A DNA stretch of 64,000 nucleotides from Cronobacter malonaticus LMG 23826 (GCF_001277215.2 NZ_CP013940.1:496001-560000), one strand, 5' to 3'; shown: positions 29,485-41,128, numbered from the stretch's first letter. Made by a program: numbers and translations. Notes: generated by a model not told the origin, from the sequence alone.

Positions 29485-30755
29485 AAAGGAGCCTGCGCGA
29501 ATACAGGGCGGCGCTCGTCCAGCGCCTGTTCAGCGATCTGCGCCGCGCGCACGACGCCGCCCGCTTGCGCCAGCGCGCGCTGCATCGCGACGAGACGCGT
29601 GCGGCAGCAATCGTCGCCAAGCAGCGTTTTAAGCTTGCGGGCAAAGGTGCGGCGTCCGGCGAAGCGCGAGACGCGCTGCCCGATGCCGCAGTGCTCCACG
29701 CGCGCCGCCACGCCGGGCTGATCGAACGCCAGCGGCACCACTAACAGCGGCGTGGCGCTGGCGATAGCGTCCATCACCGTGTTAAGCCCGCCGTGGGTAA
29801 TGACGGCATCCGACTGGCTGAGCGCCAGCGGCTGGTCGGTAAACCCCGTTACCTGAGTGGCACCGCTCGCCTTCAGCGCGCTGGCCTGCGCGTCATTGAG
29901 GCCGCCGCAGTGCGCGACCAGCAGTTCGACGTCGGCGTCACGACAGGCGCGGGCTATGGTGCGAAACAGCCCGTAGCGGTGCCCCTGTAATGTGCCGAGC
30001 GAGGCAAACACGCGCGGGCGAGTTGTATCGCGCACCGCTTCTGCCACCGGCGGTTGCGGCGGACGCAGCGGACCGACCGCATGAAAGCAGGGCGGCAGTG
30101 CGTGGCGTGGAAAATCGAGCGTGCTGAGCGTCTGGCTGATTTGCGCCAGCGGCGAGAGACAATCGTGCAGCCCGCGACGGGGCGAGAGCCCGAAGCGCTG
30201 CGCGTGGTGGGCAATCACTTTACTCTGGCGACCCATCAGCCAGTCGTGTACCTGCTGGCTGGTCTGGTAAATCTTGCGGGCGCGCGGCGTCTGCGCATAG
30301 CGAAACGGCATGACCGGCAGCGGAAGCCCTGCCTCGCGGTTGACCGGCAGGGCACAGGCGACCGAGACAAACGGCAGATCCAGCGCGTCGGCGACGATAC
30401 CGCCCGCGGGCTCCATCTGATCGACAATCAGGCCGTCCACGCCAAGACGCGTCAGCGCGTCGGGCAACTCCCGGCACAGCATGTCGGTGGTGCGCGCCAG
30501 ATCGTCAATCAGGCTCAGAATGGCCGGGCCGCCCGGATGCGCGGTCAGGCGTAAGGTGCGGGCGAGGCTGCCGGGCGGATGGCTCGCTTCGCCTACCGGG
30601 TAAAAGCCGATGTTCGAATCGTCAAGCAACGTGCGGGCCTCGGCCTGCTGGATAAAAGTGATGCGGTGCCCGCGGGCGATAAGCGCCTGCGCGAGCGCCT
30701 GCATGGCATGAACGTGGCTGTACAGCGGGGGCGTAATGACCGCGTAGTGGCTCAT
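29481..30755 (-). CDS. crtX: Zeaxanthin glucosyltransferase CrtX
   Basis: A 424-residue GT1-type glycosyltransferase that adds glucose from UDP-glucose to zeaxanthin, giving mono- and diglucosides. The N-terminal acceptor half starts [20 protein letters not shown]; the C-terminal nucleotide-sugar half has [12 protein letters not shown] and the donor motif [20 protein letters not shown] followed by [20 protein letters not shown]. It overlaps idi by 4 bp and crtY by 4 bp. Its presence means the final pigment is glycosylated zeaxanthin, the yellow pigment of Cronobacter and Pantoea. Confidence 0.96.
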
Positions 30756-31795
30756 TCCTCGTCCCCGACGCGCACCAGCCGGGCCTCACGCAGCGCGCTG
30801 ATACTGGCGCTGCCGGTGCAAAAACAGGCGACCCGCAACTGCTCAATCACCACCGCGAAATGGTCCAGCACCGCGCTGGTGGAAGTGGTGGCGCTGCCGA
30901 GCACCGCCGCGGCCTGGCCGACAAGACTTGCGCCCATCGCCAGGGCTTTGGCGGCGTCGATACCGTCGCGAATGCCGCCAGAGGCGATGAGCGGCGTCGC
31001 CGGGAACGCCTGATGTATCTGGCGCAGCGCCTGTGCGGTGGGAATGCCCCAGTTGGTAAAGGCCATCGCCACGTTACGGGCATGCACGCTGGCGGCGCGT
31101 TCACCTTCCACGGCGGCCCAGCTGGTACCGCCCGCGCCCGCGACATCCAGCATGGCGACGCCCGCCTCTTTAAGCTGGCGCGCCACCGGCACCGAGAGGC
31201 CAGCGCCGACTTCCTTTACCACCACCGGGACGGGAAGGGCTTTCACGACGCGTTCAATCGCCGCCAGCACGCCGCGCCAGTCGCGATCGCCGCCGGTCTG
31301 CAGCGCTTCCTGCAACGGATTGAGATGAATAATGAGCGCGTCCGCTTCCACCATATCAACCGCGCGCCGGGCGTAATCCAGCCCCTGAAGGCTGCCTATC
31401 TGCGCGGCACCGAGATTCGCCAGCAGCGGGATATCCGGCGCGTACCGGCGCAGTTCGCCCGTCAGCCCCCAGTTGTCCTCGCTCTCCAGCGCCACGCGCT
31501 GCGAGCCGACGCCCATCGCCAGCCCCAGCGTCTGCGCGGCTTCGGCGAGGTGCCGGTTGATATCGCTCGCGCGCCGCGCGCCGCCGGTCATGGAGCTAAT
31601 CAGAATCGGCGCTTTCATCGCGCGACCAAACAGGCGGGTGCTGAGATCGATGTCGTCAAGTGCGAGTTCCGGCAGGGCGCAGTGCTCAAAACGCCACTGT
31701 TCAAAGCCGGTGCGAATCGTTTGTTTAGCCCGCTCCGGGTGCAGAACGATATCCAGATGATCGTTCTTGCGTTGGCTCAGTTCCTTGTCCTTCAT
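30752..31795 (-). CDS. idi: Type 2 isopentenyl-diphosphate delta-isomerase (FMN-dependent)
   Basis: A 347-residue TIM-barrel enzyme that interconverts isopentenyl and dimethylallyl diphosphate with FMN and NAD(P)H. Landmarks are [60 protein letters not shown] and [15 protein letters not shown]. It is unrelated to the type 1 Idi of E. coli. It sits between crtE (42 bp) and crtX (4-bp overlap) and raises precursor supply for the pathway, as in Pantoea agglomerans-type clusters. Confidence 0.96.
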   Translation of the reverse strand: MKDKELSQRKNDHLDIVLHPERAKQTIRTGFEQWRFEHCALPELALDDIDLSTRLFGRAMKAPILISSMTGGARRASDINRHLAEAAQTLGLAMGVGSQRVALESEDNWGLTGELRRYAPDIPLLANLGAAQIGSLQGLDYARRAVDMVEADALIIHLNPLQEALQTGGDRDWRGVLAAIERVVKALPVPVVVKEVGAGLSVPVARQLKEAGVAMLDVAGAGGTSWAAVEGERAASVHARNVAMAFTNWGIPTAQALRQIHQAFPATPLIASGGIRDGIDAAKALAMGASLVGQAAAVLGSATTSTSAVLDHFAVVIEQLRVACFCTGSASISALREARLVRVGDEE

Positions 31796-31837
31796 TCATA
31801 CTCCAGTAACAGTCACTGTCGGCGGCACGGCACGCGT

Positions 31838-32743
31838 TCAGCCAAACATGGCCAGCTGTTTATCAAACCAGGCGTACATAAAATGGCGGGTGGACGCGCC
31901 GCGCGAGCAGGCACCGGTGAGATGCTCATCGGCACGCAGCAGGTGATCGCGCAGGCGCTGGTGCACCGCTTCCGCGCCAAGCATCGCCACCAGCGTCGAT
32001 TTTCCGGCGTCTTTGTTAATGTCTTTACCGGTATGGCTCAGGCCGTCCGCCAGATCGTCAAGCAGCTGGAACGCCTGGCCGAGATGGTGCGAGAACTCGC
32101 GAAGCTTGTGGCGCACCGAGGCGGAAGCGCCGGCGGCGATGGCGGCGATTTGCAGCGTGGCGTCAAACAGCACGCTGGTTTTGAGATCGTTGGTGGCAAG
32201 TATCGCCTCGGCGCTGCGGGCCTGGTTGCCTTCGCTGAGATCGCGAAACTGCCCCTGCACCAGCCCCTGCAACCCTACGGCGCTGGAAAGTTCGCTCACT
32301 GCCTGGGTTTTACAGCTATCGGATAACGGGTTGGCCTGCGCCACCACGCCGAATGCCCGGCTCAGCAGCGCCACCGCCGCGAGGATAGCCACGCTTTCGC
32401 CATACTGACGGTGAATGGTCGGCTTGCCGCGGCGCAGCAGGGCGTTATCCATACATGGAATATCGTCGAGCATCAGCGATGCGGCGTGCACCATCTCCAC
32501 GGCGCAGGCGAGATCCATCAGCGCTGGCTGGCTGGCGTCGCAGCCGAGATCGCGCGCGGCGAGAATGAGCAGCAGCGGGCGCACCCGTTTACCGGGCGTC
32601 AGCGCGCCTTCGCGCATCGCGGCGCAGACCAGATCGCGCTCCTGGCCCGGCGGCAGAAGCTCGTCAAGGCGGGTTTGCAGCGCGTCGCGCAGCGCCTGTA
32701 ATTCGATTTCCTGCCCTGAAGATTTCACGGCGTTAGCGTTCAT
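31838..32743 (-). CDS. crtE: Geranylgeranyl diphosphate synthase CrtE
   Basis: A 301-residue prenyl transferase that extends farnesyl diphosphate to geranylgeranyl diphosphate, the entry to carotenoids. The first aspartate-rich motif is in SLMLDDIPCMDNALLRRGKP; the second is QLLDDLADGLSHTGKDINKD. The GKRVRPLLLILAA and QYGESVAIL motifs are also present. It is the first gene of the six-gene crt operon; a candidate sigma-S promoter lies about 180 bp upstream. Confidence 0.96.
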   Translation of the reverse strand: MNANAVKSSGQEIELQALRDALQTRLDELLPPGQERDLVCAAMREGALTPGKRVRPLLLILAARDLGCDASQPALMDLACAVEMVHAASLMLDDIPCMDNALLRRGKPTIHRQYGESVAILAAVALLSRAFGVVAQANPLSDSCKTQAVSELSSAVGLQGLVQGQFRDLSEGNQARSAEAILATNDLKTSVLFDATLQIAAIAAGASASVRHKLREFSHHLGQAFQLLDDLADGLSHTGKDINKDAGKSTLVAMLGAEAVHQRLRDHLLRADEHLTGACSRGASTRHFMYAWFDKQLAMFG

Positions 32744-32920
32744 GGTTGAGGCCTCTGATGGTGTCCGTTATCGCTGTGGCGTGGGAGAAAATGAAAGCGC
32801 AACTGCGCGCGAGTGCCGCCGTCAGGCGCGCAACATTCGTCGCATCAGGCGAAATGTGGGATTTTTGGTGTCTGAACAACTGATTATCTTCACGGTTATC
32901 TTTCCGGATGCTTTCATAAA

Positions 32921-32929
32921 AAGCGTAGC
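32921..32929 (-). promoter_or_regulatory. Sigma-S-like -10 before crtE
   Basis: On the minus strand GCTACGCTT fits the sigma-S -10 pattern KCTAYRCTT and is followed by a T-rich run. It lies 178 bp upstream of the crtE ATG in the 260-bp space after ytfJ. The same space has an inverted repeat TTACA-ATTC-TGTAA near 32978, which could be an operator or part of a hairpin downstream of ytfJ. Confidence 0.4.
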
Positions 32930-33004
32930 GTAATCCGGGAAAATTTCTTCGGCTTACCTCAGTGTGGCACAAAACTTTACAATTCTGTAAGCCGTTGTAC
33001 AGGT

Positions 33005-33553
33005 TTATGTAAGCAGCGAGCGCAGCAGCGTCATGACCTCGCGCACTTCATCCGGCGTGAGCGCGCCATCTTTGGCGAAGCGAATGCGGCCTTCTTTATC
33101 CAGAACCACCACGGCAGAACCGCCCGGCTGAAGCCGCCAGGCGCGCTGCACCGCGCCTGTGCCGTCGAGCACAAATACCGATGAGGGATACTCTTTTTTG
33201 GTGCTTTCCAGACTGCGGCGCACAAAGATGGCGCTGCCCGGAATGGCGTCGTCAGTATTGATTATCGTGGTGGCCTGAAATTTATCTGCCGGCAGCCGCG
33301 CTGCCGCGATGGCGTCGCTGATGCCTTTATTCAGATCTTTCGCCGACAGCCTGCCCGCCACATGCAGCACCAGGCCCACTTTGCCGCTAAGCCGCGCGCT
33401 GTTCCAGTCACGATAATCAACCTCGCCCTGATTCAGCGTCAGCTCTCCGCGCTCAGCCACGCCAACCGGTGCCACCCGTTCGCCTTCTGCAAAATTGTGC
33501 GCGCAGGCGAAGAAGGGCAGCAGAGTGCAGATGAGCAGTAACGGACGCAGCAT
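33005..33553 (-). CDS. ytfJ: YtfJ family periplasmic protein
   Basis: A 182-residue exported protein with a signal peptide (MLRPLLLICTLLPFFACAHN; cleavage near residue 18) and a thioredoxin-like mature part of the YtfJ family: LNQGEVDYRDWNSARLSGKV, FQATTIINTDDAIPG, VFVLDGTGAVQRAW and VVVLDKEGRIRFAKDG. Function is not established. The start at 33553 follows the usual family length; the open frame continues 58 codons upstream through a region that also holds the promoter of the divergent gene. In E. coli ytfJ lies elsewhere, near cpdB. Confidence 0.9.
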   Translation of the reverse strand: MLRPLLLICTLLPFFACAHNFAEGERVAPVGVAERGELTLNQGEVDYRDWNSARLSGKVGLVLHVAGRLSAKDLNKGISDAIAAARLPADKFQATTIINTDDAIPGSAIFVRRSLESTKKEYPSSVFVLDGTGAVQRAWRLQPGGSAVVVLDKEGRIRFAKDGALTPDEVREVMTLLRSLLT

Positions 33554-33710
33554 GGGAAAACCCTCAATATGAGAAGCTCGGAAAAGTGTAGTGGAGTTTG
33601 GCCGGTTGGGTTGAGGGATCACAGATGAGCGCGTCTGACGTTTTGATCGGGAGAAGAGTGAGGTTGTTGATTTTGAGGTATAAAGGAAAATCAGAAACAG
33701 GGAGACGAGA

Positions 33711-34082
33711 ATGATGGGATGGAGCAAAGCTGCGTTATTTAGTTTCGGCGTTATGTTTTTCTCAGGCGCTGCATGGGCAGAAAAAATTCAGTGCCCGGAT
33801 ACTCTGACAGAGAAAAATCATTCTCAACGACTGCATCTGGTCGATGTGTTTGAAGGTCCGCCGGAAGAGCTTGCGTCCTTATTGCCAGATACGGACGATG
33901 AAATGATCTGGACATTAAGCGATTCGCAAAACTATGCAAAGGCGCATAACACCGCTGTTTTTCTGGTGTGCCAGTATCAGGGCTCCGCTAAAAAAATCAC
34001 GCTGAAGGTGCCAGCCAGCGCCAAAAAATGTATGGCCTGGTTTGGGGATACTAAAGATGATTTATATGCCGGGTGTGAGTAG
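33711..34082 (+). CDS. Small secreted protein, STY0301-like
   Basis: A 123-residue protein with a signal peptide (SFGVMFFSGAAWA, cleavage near residue 23). The mature part has the pattern KIQCPDTL ... VFEGPPEELASL ... TAVFLVCQYQGSAKKITLKV ... KKCMAWFGD with four cysteines. This resembles periplasmic proteins annotated as STY0301 family, which have no known activity. GAGACGAGA precedes the two adjacent ATGs. GC content is lower than that of its neighbours. Divergent from ytfJ. Confidence 0.7.
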   Translation: MMGWSKAALFSFGVMFFSGAAWAEKIQCPDTLTEKNHSQRLHLVDVFEGPPEELASLLPDTDDEMIWTLSDSQNYAKAHNTAVFLVCQYQGSAKKITLKVPASAKKCMAWFGDTKDDLYAGCE

Positions 34083-34207
34083 TGGTTTTAGAAGTATTTG
34101 AAGACGATGACATCATTTCGGATGTTGACCCGACATACATCACTAAGCCGCTCCTGCCAGCGCTTTTAATGCGCCATCTTGCCGCCATTCTGTTGCCAGC
34201 TGATTAA
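34082..34207 (+). CDS. Possible 41-residue small ORF or gene remnant
   Basis: A GTG overlapping the stop of the previous gene (TAGTG) opens 41 codons: MVLEVFEDDDIISDVDPTYI then TKPLLPALLMRHLAAILLPAD. The first half is acidic, the second hydrophobic. The overlap would allow re-initiation, but there is no separate ribosome site and the length is short. It may equally be the remnant of a decayed gene. Treat as tentative. Confidence 0.25.
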   Translation: MVLEVFEDDDIISDVDPTYITKPLLPALLMRHLAAILLPAD

Positions 34208-34214
34208 CAGCCAA

Positions 34215-34241
34215 CAAAAAAGCCACCCTTGCGAGGTGGCT
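34215..34241 (-). terminator. Intrinsic terminator of the ileX tRNA
   Basis: A 7-bp stem AGCCACC/GGTGGCT with a seven-base loop; on the minus strand it is followed by TTTTTT (34220-34215). It lies 28 bp past the tRNA 3' end. Confidence 0.8.
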
Positions 34242-34268
34242 TAATTATATGATTTTAAAGCTAAAATT

Positions 34269-34344
34269 TGGTGGCCCCTGTTGGGTTTGAACCAACGACC
34301 AAGCGATTATGAGTCGCCTGCTCTAACCACTGAGCTAAGGGGCC
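34269..34344 (-). tRNA. ileX: tRNA-Ile2 (CAT anticodon, lysidine-modified type)
   Basis: The minus strand begins GGCCCCTTAGCTCAGTGGTT, has anticodon CAT in GCGACTCATAATCGC, the T-arm GGTTCAAACCC and an encoded CCA (34271-34269); 76 nt. The body matches enterobacterial tRNA-Ile2 that reads AUA after lysidine modification, not initiator or elongator tRNA-Met. It neighbours mug and rpoD as ileX does in E. coli. Confidence 0.93.
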
Positions 34345-34469
34345 GTGGCGCTGGATTATAGAGTAACTGGCGACGCCAATCCAGTCTCGGTGTCGCGGCT
34401 GCTGAATTTGTAAGCAGCTGCGGCGTAAGGCTTTATACTTTACAGATCCGAGAGTTAACAGGAGAGGAC

Positions 34470-34976
34470 ATGATTAACGATATTCTTGAACCGGGCCTGC
34501 GGGTGGTCTTTTGCGGGATCAATCCGGGAAAGTCATCGGCGCATACGGGATTTCACTTTGCGCATCCCGGTAATCGCTTCTGGAAAGTGATTCATCTGGC
34601 CGGCTTCACGGAGCGCCAGCTGAAGCCTGAGGAAGAGCGCCATCTGCTGGATACACGCTGTGGCATCACGAAACTCGTGGAGCGCCCGACGGTACAGGCG
34701 AACGAAGTGGATGTGAAAGAATTGCACGAAGGCGGGCGCAATCTGATTAAAAAAATCGAAGATTTCCAGCCGGATGCGCTCGCGGTGCTGGGCAAAAAAG
34801 CCTATGAGCAGGCATTCAGTCAGCGCGGTGTGAAGTGGGGTAAACAGAAGCTTAAAATCGGTAAGACGGAAATTTGGGTGCTGCCTAATCCGAGCGGGCT
34901 GAATCGCGCTTCGCTTGATAAGCTGGTGGAAGCCTACCGGGAGCTCGACGACGCGCTGGTGGCGCGCGGCAGATAG
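34470..34976 (+). CDS. mug: G/U mismatch-specific DNA glycosylase Mug
   Basis: A 168-residue uracil-DNA glycosylase superfamily enzyme that removes uracil and ethenocytosine from mismatches with G. The active-site motif is [14 protein letters not shown] (about 14-27, with Asn18), and the intercalation motif is NPSGLNRAS near residue 140. The order ileX-mug-rpoD matches E. coli. GGAGAGGAC precedes the ATG. Confidence 0.96.
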   Translation: MINDILEPGLRVVFCGINPGKSSAHTGFHFAHPGNRFWKVIHLAGFTERQLKPEEERHLLDTRCGITKLVERPTVQANEVDVKELHEGGRNLIKKIEDFQPDALAVLGKKAYEQAFSQRGVKWGKQKLKIGKTEIWVLPNPSGLNRASLDKLVEAYRELDDALVARGR

Positions 34977-34977
34977 C

Positions 34978-35007
34978 ATAACGGCGCAACTCTCGCTGCG
35001 CCGTTAT
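34978..35007 (+). terminator. Hairpin between mug and the convergent lipoprotein gene
   Basis: An 11-bp perfect stem ATAACGGCGCA/TGCGCCGTTAT with an eight-base loop, 2 bp after the mug stop. There is little T-run, so termination strength is uncertain; it may serve both converging genes. Confidence 0.5.
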
Positions 35008-35028
35008 TATCAGAAAAAGGCAGGTGGC

Positions 35029-35448
35029 TTAGCCGCCAGCCTGTTCAATAATCAGCTTACCGAGCGACGACTGGATACGGAAGCAGAGCGTCTTGATTTG
35101 CGACTGATACATCGTGATAACGATATCGTTCAGCTCCGGCGTCATCCCGTCTTTCAGCGCCATATATTTCCCTGTTTTAGCGGAAAGCGCGTCCATTTCA
35201 GCGGCGTAGCGGCTGTAGGTTTTCGGACCATAGTGCTTGAGTGCCTCAAGCTCTTTTTGACAGGTCGCCATGCTGTTGGGACTTTCAGAAGCAGCGGCGA
35301 AAGGCTTGCTTTCAGGAGCCTGTTGCGCAGGCTGCGAAGCGGCGACCGGAGCGGGCGCTGGCGCGAGCGGTGTCACCTGGCTCTTTGGCGGCTGGCTGGC
35401 GCATCCGGCCAGTAAAACGCATGTCATAAACAACAGCGACTTGTTCAT
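35029..35448 (-). CDS. Lipoprotein of unknown function
   Basis: A 139-residue predicted lipoprotein. The signal MNKSLLFMTCVLLAGCASQ has the lipobox LAGC (Cys16). A Pro/Ala-rich linker (about 24-50) leads to a helical domain with two cysteines (MATCQKELEAL and IKTLCFRIQSSLG) that could form a disulfide. The start at 35448 gives a normal signal; an ATG-like start eight codons upstream is less likely. Genes like this occur between mug and rpoD in related enterics, but I know of no function. Confidence 0.75.
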   Translation of the reverse strand: MNKSLLFMTCVLLAGCASQPPKSQVTPLAPAPAPVAASQPAQQAPESKPFAAASESPNSMATCQKELEALKHYGPKTYSRYAAEMDALSAKTGKYMALKDGMTPELNDIVITMYQSQIKTLCFRIQSSLGKLIIEQAGG

Positions 35449-35644
35449 CCCGGGTCCTTGCAATGTTATCAACGCGATGGTTCATTTTTATACGCAAAAT
35501 CTCACAGCAAATTACTCAGAATCCATAATTATGACAAATTGTTTTTGCTAATTAATCCACGCACATCACGGTGATTTATCGTTGCAGGTCTGCTTGTTAA
35601 AAGCATTCCGCTAAAAACCCCCTCTGACTGGTTTTGTCGACAAT

Positions 35645-35668
35645 AAAAAAGCCCTCCGAAGAGGGCTT
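35645..35668 (-). terminator. Intrinsic terminator of rpoD
   Basis: A 6-bp stem GCCCTC/GAGGGC with a CGAA tetraloop; on the minus strand it is followed by TTTTTT. It lies about 24 bp after the rpoD stop and ends the rpsU-dnaG-rpoD transcript. Confidence 0.9.
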
Positions 35669-35691
35669 TTTAAATGCGTTACCAGAGACGA

Positions 35692-37536
35692 TTAATCGTC
35701 CAGGAAGCTGCGCAGTACTTCAGAGCGGCTCGGGTGACGCAGCTTACGCAGCGCCTTTGCTTCGATCTGACGGATACGTTCGCGGGTTACGTCGAACTGT
35801 TTACCCACTTCTTCCAGCGTATGGTCGGTGTTCATGTCGATACCGAAACGCATACGCAGCACTTTCGCTTCACGCGCGGTGAGACCGGCCAGCACGTCGT
35901 GCGTCGCCGCACGCAGGCTTTCGGTGGTCGCGGAGTCCAGCGGCAGCTCGAGGGTGGTGTCCTCGATGAAATCTCCCAGATGCGAATCTTCATCGTCGCC
36001 GATCGGCGTTTCCATGGAGATAGGCTCTTTGGCGATTTTCAGCACCTTACGGATTTTGTCTTCCGGCATCAGCATGCGCTCGGCCAGCTCTTCCGGCGTC
36101 GGCTCGCGGCCCATCTCCTGCAGCATCTGGCGGGAAATACGATTGAGCTTGTTGATGGTCTCAATCATATGCACCGGAATACGGATGGTGCGCGCCTGAT
36201 CCGCGATAGAGCGGGTAATCGCCTGACGGATCCACCAGGTTGCATAGGTGGAGAACTTGTAGCCGCGGCGGTATTCGAATTTATCTACCGCTTTCATCAG
36301 ACCGATGTTGCCTTCCTGAATCAGATCGAGGAATTGCAGACCGCGGTTGGTGTATTTCTTGGCGATAGAAATAACCAGACGCAAGTTCGCCTCAACCATC
36401 TCTTTCTTCGCACGACGCGCTTTCGCTTCGCCGATAGACATACGACGGTTGATGTCTTTAACCTGCTCGATGGTCAGGCCGGTTTCTTCTTCGATCTGCT
36501 GCAGTTTTTGCAGGCTGCGGTGAACATCTTCCGCCACGTCGTGGAGCTTTTCAGACCACGGTTTGTTCATGGCGATTGCCGCGTTAAACCAGGTTTCGCT
36601 GGTTTCGTTGCCGGTGAAGAGGGTGATGAAGTTCTTCTTCGGCATTTTGCACTGCTCAACGCACATCTTCATGATGATACGTTCCTGGGTACGCACGCGG
36701 TCCATCATGGTACGCATGCTGTTCACCAGGTAGTCGAACTGCTTCGGCACCAGGCGGAACTGTTTGAACACTTCAGAAAGCTTCAGGATCTCTTCCTGAG
36801 ACGCCGCGTTGCTGCGGCCTTTGGCTTTGATGGTGTCGCGGGTCACTTCGTACTGGGTACGCAGCTCGCCGAATTTCTCACGGGCCAGTTCCGGGTCGAT
36901 GCTGTTGTCGTCGTCGCTGCTGTCGTCGTCAGACTCTTCGTCTTCATCTTCGTCATCATCCATCTCTTCCTGAGAGAGTTCTGAGCCGACATGCGTCGCG
37001 GTAGGTGCCAGATCTTCTTCGGCGTTCGGATCGACAAAGCCGGTGATCAGATCGGAAAGACGCGCTTCGCCCGCTTCAACGCGATCGTACTGCTCCAGCA
37101 GATAGGTGATCGCTTCCGGGTATTCGGCGACGGAGCACTGAACCTGGTTGATACCGTCTTCGATGCGTTTAGCGATGTCAATTTCGCCTTCGCGGGTCAA
37201 CAGTTCAACGGTACCCATTTCACGCATGTACATACGAACCGGGTCAGTGGTGCGCCCGATTTCAGATTCAACGCTTGAGAGCACCTGGGCCGCAGCTTCT
37301 TCCGCGTCTTCGTCGGTGCTGTTTGAGTTTTCAGCAAGCAACAGATCGTCGGCGTCCGGCGCTTCTTCCATCACCTGGATGCCCATGTCGTTAATCATTT
37401 GGATGATGTCTTCGATCTGATCGGAGTCGACGATATCTTCCGGCAGATGGTCATTGACCTCGGCATAGGTCAGATAGCCCTGCTCCTTACCACGGGTGAC
37501 AAGAAGCTTAAGCTGTGACTGCGGGTTTTGCTCCAT
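35692..37536 (-). CDS. rpoD: Primary RNA polymerase sigma factor RpoD (sigma-70)
   Basis: A 614-residue housekeeping sigma factor. Region 1.1 ([20 protein letters not shown]), the acidic non-conserved insert ([19 protein letters not shown], about 190-210), region 2 with [20 protein letters not shown] (about 415-435, -10 recognition), region 3 and region 4 with the helix-turn-helix ending [20 protein letters not shown] (-35 recognition) are all present. The C-terminus [12 protein letters not shown] is identical to E. coli. It is last in the rpsU-dnaG-rpoD macromolecular synthesis operon. Confidence 0.98.
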   Translation of the reverse strand: MEQNPQSQLKLLVTRGKEQGYLTYAEVNDHLPEDIVDSDQIEDIIQMINDMGIQVMEEAPDADDLLLAENSNSTDEDAEEAAAQVLSSVESEIGRTTDPVRMYMREMGTVELLTREGEIDIAKRIEDGINQVQCSVAEYPEAITYLLEQYDRVEAGEARLSDLITGFVDPNAEEDLAPTATHVGSELSQEEMDDDEDEDEESDDDSSDDDNSIDPELAREKFGELRTQYEVTRDTIKAKGRSNAASQEEILKLSEVFKQFRLVPKQFDYLVNSMRTMMDRVRTQERIIMKMCVEQCKMPKKNFITLFTGNETSETWFNAAIAMNKPWSEKLHDVAEDVHRSLQKLQQIEEETGLTIEQVKDINRRMSIGEAKARRAKKEMVEANLRLVISIAKKYTNRGLQFLDLIQEGNIGLMKAVDKFEYRRGYKFSTYATWWIRQAITRSIADQARTIRIPVHMIETINKLNRISRQMLQEMGREPTPEELAERMLMPEDKIRKVLKIAKEPISMETPIGDDEDSHLGDFIEDTTLELPLDSATTESLRAATHDVLAGLTAREAKVLRMRFGIDMNTDHTLEEVGKQFDVTRERIRQIEAKALRKLRHPSRSEVLRSFLDD

Positions 37537-37775
37537 AAGACGGTATCCACACTTATTTCATGAGGTTGGTGTCGGTAGGCGTTGCCGCCAACAATAACGT
37601 ATGCCCCGGGGCTCATATCACAACATGTTGCAAGCGACGGCGTTTCAATAGTGCCTGGACGCTTCGACAGCGATATAAAACCACAGGGCGGTGCGGGCTG
37701 TTTTATTATTGCCGCTGCCCGGCAGTGCGGCTCTCGGGTGCACCCGATCGTCAATCGGCAATTAAGCCGCGGAAT

Positions 37776-39521
37776 TTATTTTCTGGCGCGCGCCTCGGTA
37801 ATGATGCGCACTTCTTCGCGCTCCGCCGCGCTAAGTCCCTGGGTGCGCGAGCGGGCGATCAATTCTGTTAGTCTCAACTCCAGCACTGAATCAAACATAT
37901 GGTCCAGCGCGTCGGTGAACGTTTTCTCTGCGATATCCTTATCTGCTATATCGTCCCACGTTGAGAGTTTTTCAAGGGTAGCGGCTTCTTTTGTACCGCG
38001 ATAATGTTCGAGCAATTGCCCGGTGGTCAGACCAGGCTGCGAAAGACAAGTATTGACCAGCTCTGCAAACAGCTCCAGTCCCGGCAGCTTTGTTTTATCC
38101 AATGCGGCCAGTGAGGGCACTAAAGGCGCCAGCTCAGGATTCTGGACTAATAATCCTATCAGTATACGCATGGTTGTACGCTTTAGCGTCGGCGCAGGCC
38201 GCGTTTGCGAATTATCTGCCTGGCGCGTCATCAATCGCTCAAGCTGGCTGTCATCCAGAATGCCGAGCTTGTTGCCTAACTCCTGACGCAGATAGATGCG
38301 CAGCGTCTCGCCCGGCACCTGACTGATTAACGGCAGCGCCAGCGTGCTAAGCTGCGCGCGTCCGTCCGGCGTGCTCAAATCCACCTGCGGCAGCAGACTG
38401 TTGAACAGGAACGTCGAAAGCGGCTGTGCCTGCTCCATACGCGCCTCGAACGCCGCTTTGCCTTCCTGACGAACCAGCGTATCCGGGTCTTCGCCATCGG
38501 GCAGAAACATAAAGCGTAGCTGACGTCCGTCCGTCATGTAAGGCAGCGCGGTTTCCAGCGCGCGCCACGCAGCGCTTCGGCCTGCTCTGTCGCCGTCGTA
38601 ACAGCAAATCACGTTATTCGTGACACGAAAAAGCATCTGGATATGCTCTGCCGTGGTCGCGGTGCCGAGCGAGGCGACCGCATAGTTGATGTCGTACTGC
38701 GACAGCGCCACGACGTCCATATAGCCTTCGACCACCAGAAGCCGCGGCGGGTTCGGATCGCTTTGCTGCACTTCATAAAGGCCATACAGCTGGCGGCCCT
38801 TATGGAAAATATCGGTTTCCGGGGAGTTTAAATATTTCGGCAGCGCATCGCCTAACACGCGGCCGCCAAAGCCTATCACTCGCCCGCGCTTGTCGCGGAT
38901 GGGGAACATCACCCGTTCGCGAAAGCGGTCATAACTGCGGCCCTGATCGTTGGTCACCAGCATGCCCGCGTCGATAAGCGACTTGCGGTTTTCGCTGTTA
39001 TTGCCAAAACGCTTGAGCACGTTGTCCCAGCCCGGTGGCGCGTAGCCAATCGCGAAACGTTCAATAACCGATTCGCTCAGCCCGCGTTTTGCCAGGTACT
39101 GGCGCGCTGGCTCGGCGCTTTGCGCCTGTAAGGCCTGACGATAAAAACCGTTCAGTCCGTCCAGCAGCTCATACAGCGTCTGGCGCTGATGACGCTCTAT
39201 TTGCGTCGGTCCGCTACCCGCTTCGAACGGCACTTCCAGATTATGCATGGCCGCCAGCTCTTCGACGGTCTCGACGAATTCGAGCTTGTCGTAATTCATC
39301 AGGAAGTCGATAGCATTGCCGTGCGCGCCGCAACCGAAGCAGTGATAAAACTGTTTTTCGCCGTTTACGGTGAAAGAGGGGGTTTTTTCATTATGGAAGG
39401 GACAGCACGCGTGGTAGTTCTTGCCCTGCTTCTTGAGCTTTACCCGTGCGTCTATCAGGTCGACGATATCGGTGCGAGCCAGCAGATCATTGATAAAGAC
39501 ACGTGGGATTCGTCCAGCCAT
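37776..39521 (-). CDS. dnaG: DNA primase DnaG
   Basis: A 581-residue primase that makes RNA primers for replication. The N-terminal CHC2 zinc site is Cys40, His43, Cys61, Cys64 in CCPFHNEKTPSF and YHCFGCG. The TOPRIM part has LLVVEGYMDVVAL and CCYDGDRAGRSA. The C-terminal DnaB-interacting domain covers about the last 150 residues. It lies between rpsU and rpoD, separated from rpoD by about 240 bp that in E. coli hold an RNA processing site and heat-shock promoter is inside dnaG. Confidence 0.98.
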   Translation of the reverse strand: MAGRIPRVFINDLLARTDIVDLIDARVKLKKQGKNYHACCPFHNEKTPSFTVNGEKQFYHCFGCGAHGNAIDFLMNYDKLEFVETVEELAAMHNLEVPFEAGSGPTQIERHQRQTLYELLDGLNGFYRQALQAQSAEPARQYLAKRGLSESVIERFAIGYAPPGWDNVLKRFGNNSENRKSLIDAGMLVTNDQGRSYDRFRERVMFPIRDKRGRVIGFGGRVLGDALPKYLNSPETDIFHKGRQLYGLYEVQQSDPNPPRLLVVEGYMDVVALSQYDINYAVASLGTATTAEHIQMLFRVTNNVICCYDGDRAGRSAAWRALETALPYMTDGRQLRFMFLPDGEDPDTLVRQEGKAAFEARMEQAQPLSTFLFNSLLPQVDLSTPDGRAQLSTLALPLISQVPGETLRIYLRQELGNKLGILDDSQLERLMTRQADNSQTRPAPTLKRTTMRILIGLLVQNPELAPLVPSLAALDKTKLPGLELFAELVNTCLSQPGLTTGQLLEHYRGTKEAATLEKLSTWDDIADKDIAEKTFTDALDHMFDSVLELRLTELIARSRTQGLSAAEREEVRIITEARARK

Positions 39522-39608
39522 AAGCCCCGTTTTTATCAGCCCATAAACGAGAATAAGCCGCGCATTCCTTTCGGAAGCACGGCCTCTACAACTACTACTC
39601 TGTCTGTT

Positions 39609-39629
39609 TCAGGGGAGGATATCCCCTGA
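39609..39629 (-). terminator. Internal hairpin between rpsU and dnaG
   Basis: TCAGGGGA/TCCCCTGA stem with a short loop, 5 bp past the rpsU stop on the minus strand, without a T-run. It corresponds in place to the partial terminator T1 of the E. coli rpsU-dnaG-rpoD operon, which lets most transcripts stop after rpsU. Confidence 0.5.
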
Positions 39630-39633
39630 GGAA

Positions 39634-41110
<1,477 letters not shown>

Positions 41111-41128
41111 CGCGTCAGAGAAAGTCAT

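Noticed and set aside
30860..32326. Open frame of 488 codons on the plus strand across idi and crtE
   Set aside because: Mirror of two well-supported genes; it spans their intergenic space with no motif.
35674..36984. Open frame of 436 codons on the plus strand across rpoD
   Set aside because: Antisense shadow of rpoD with unnatural composition; rpoD itself is certain.
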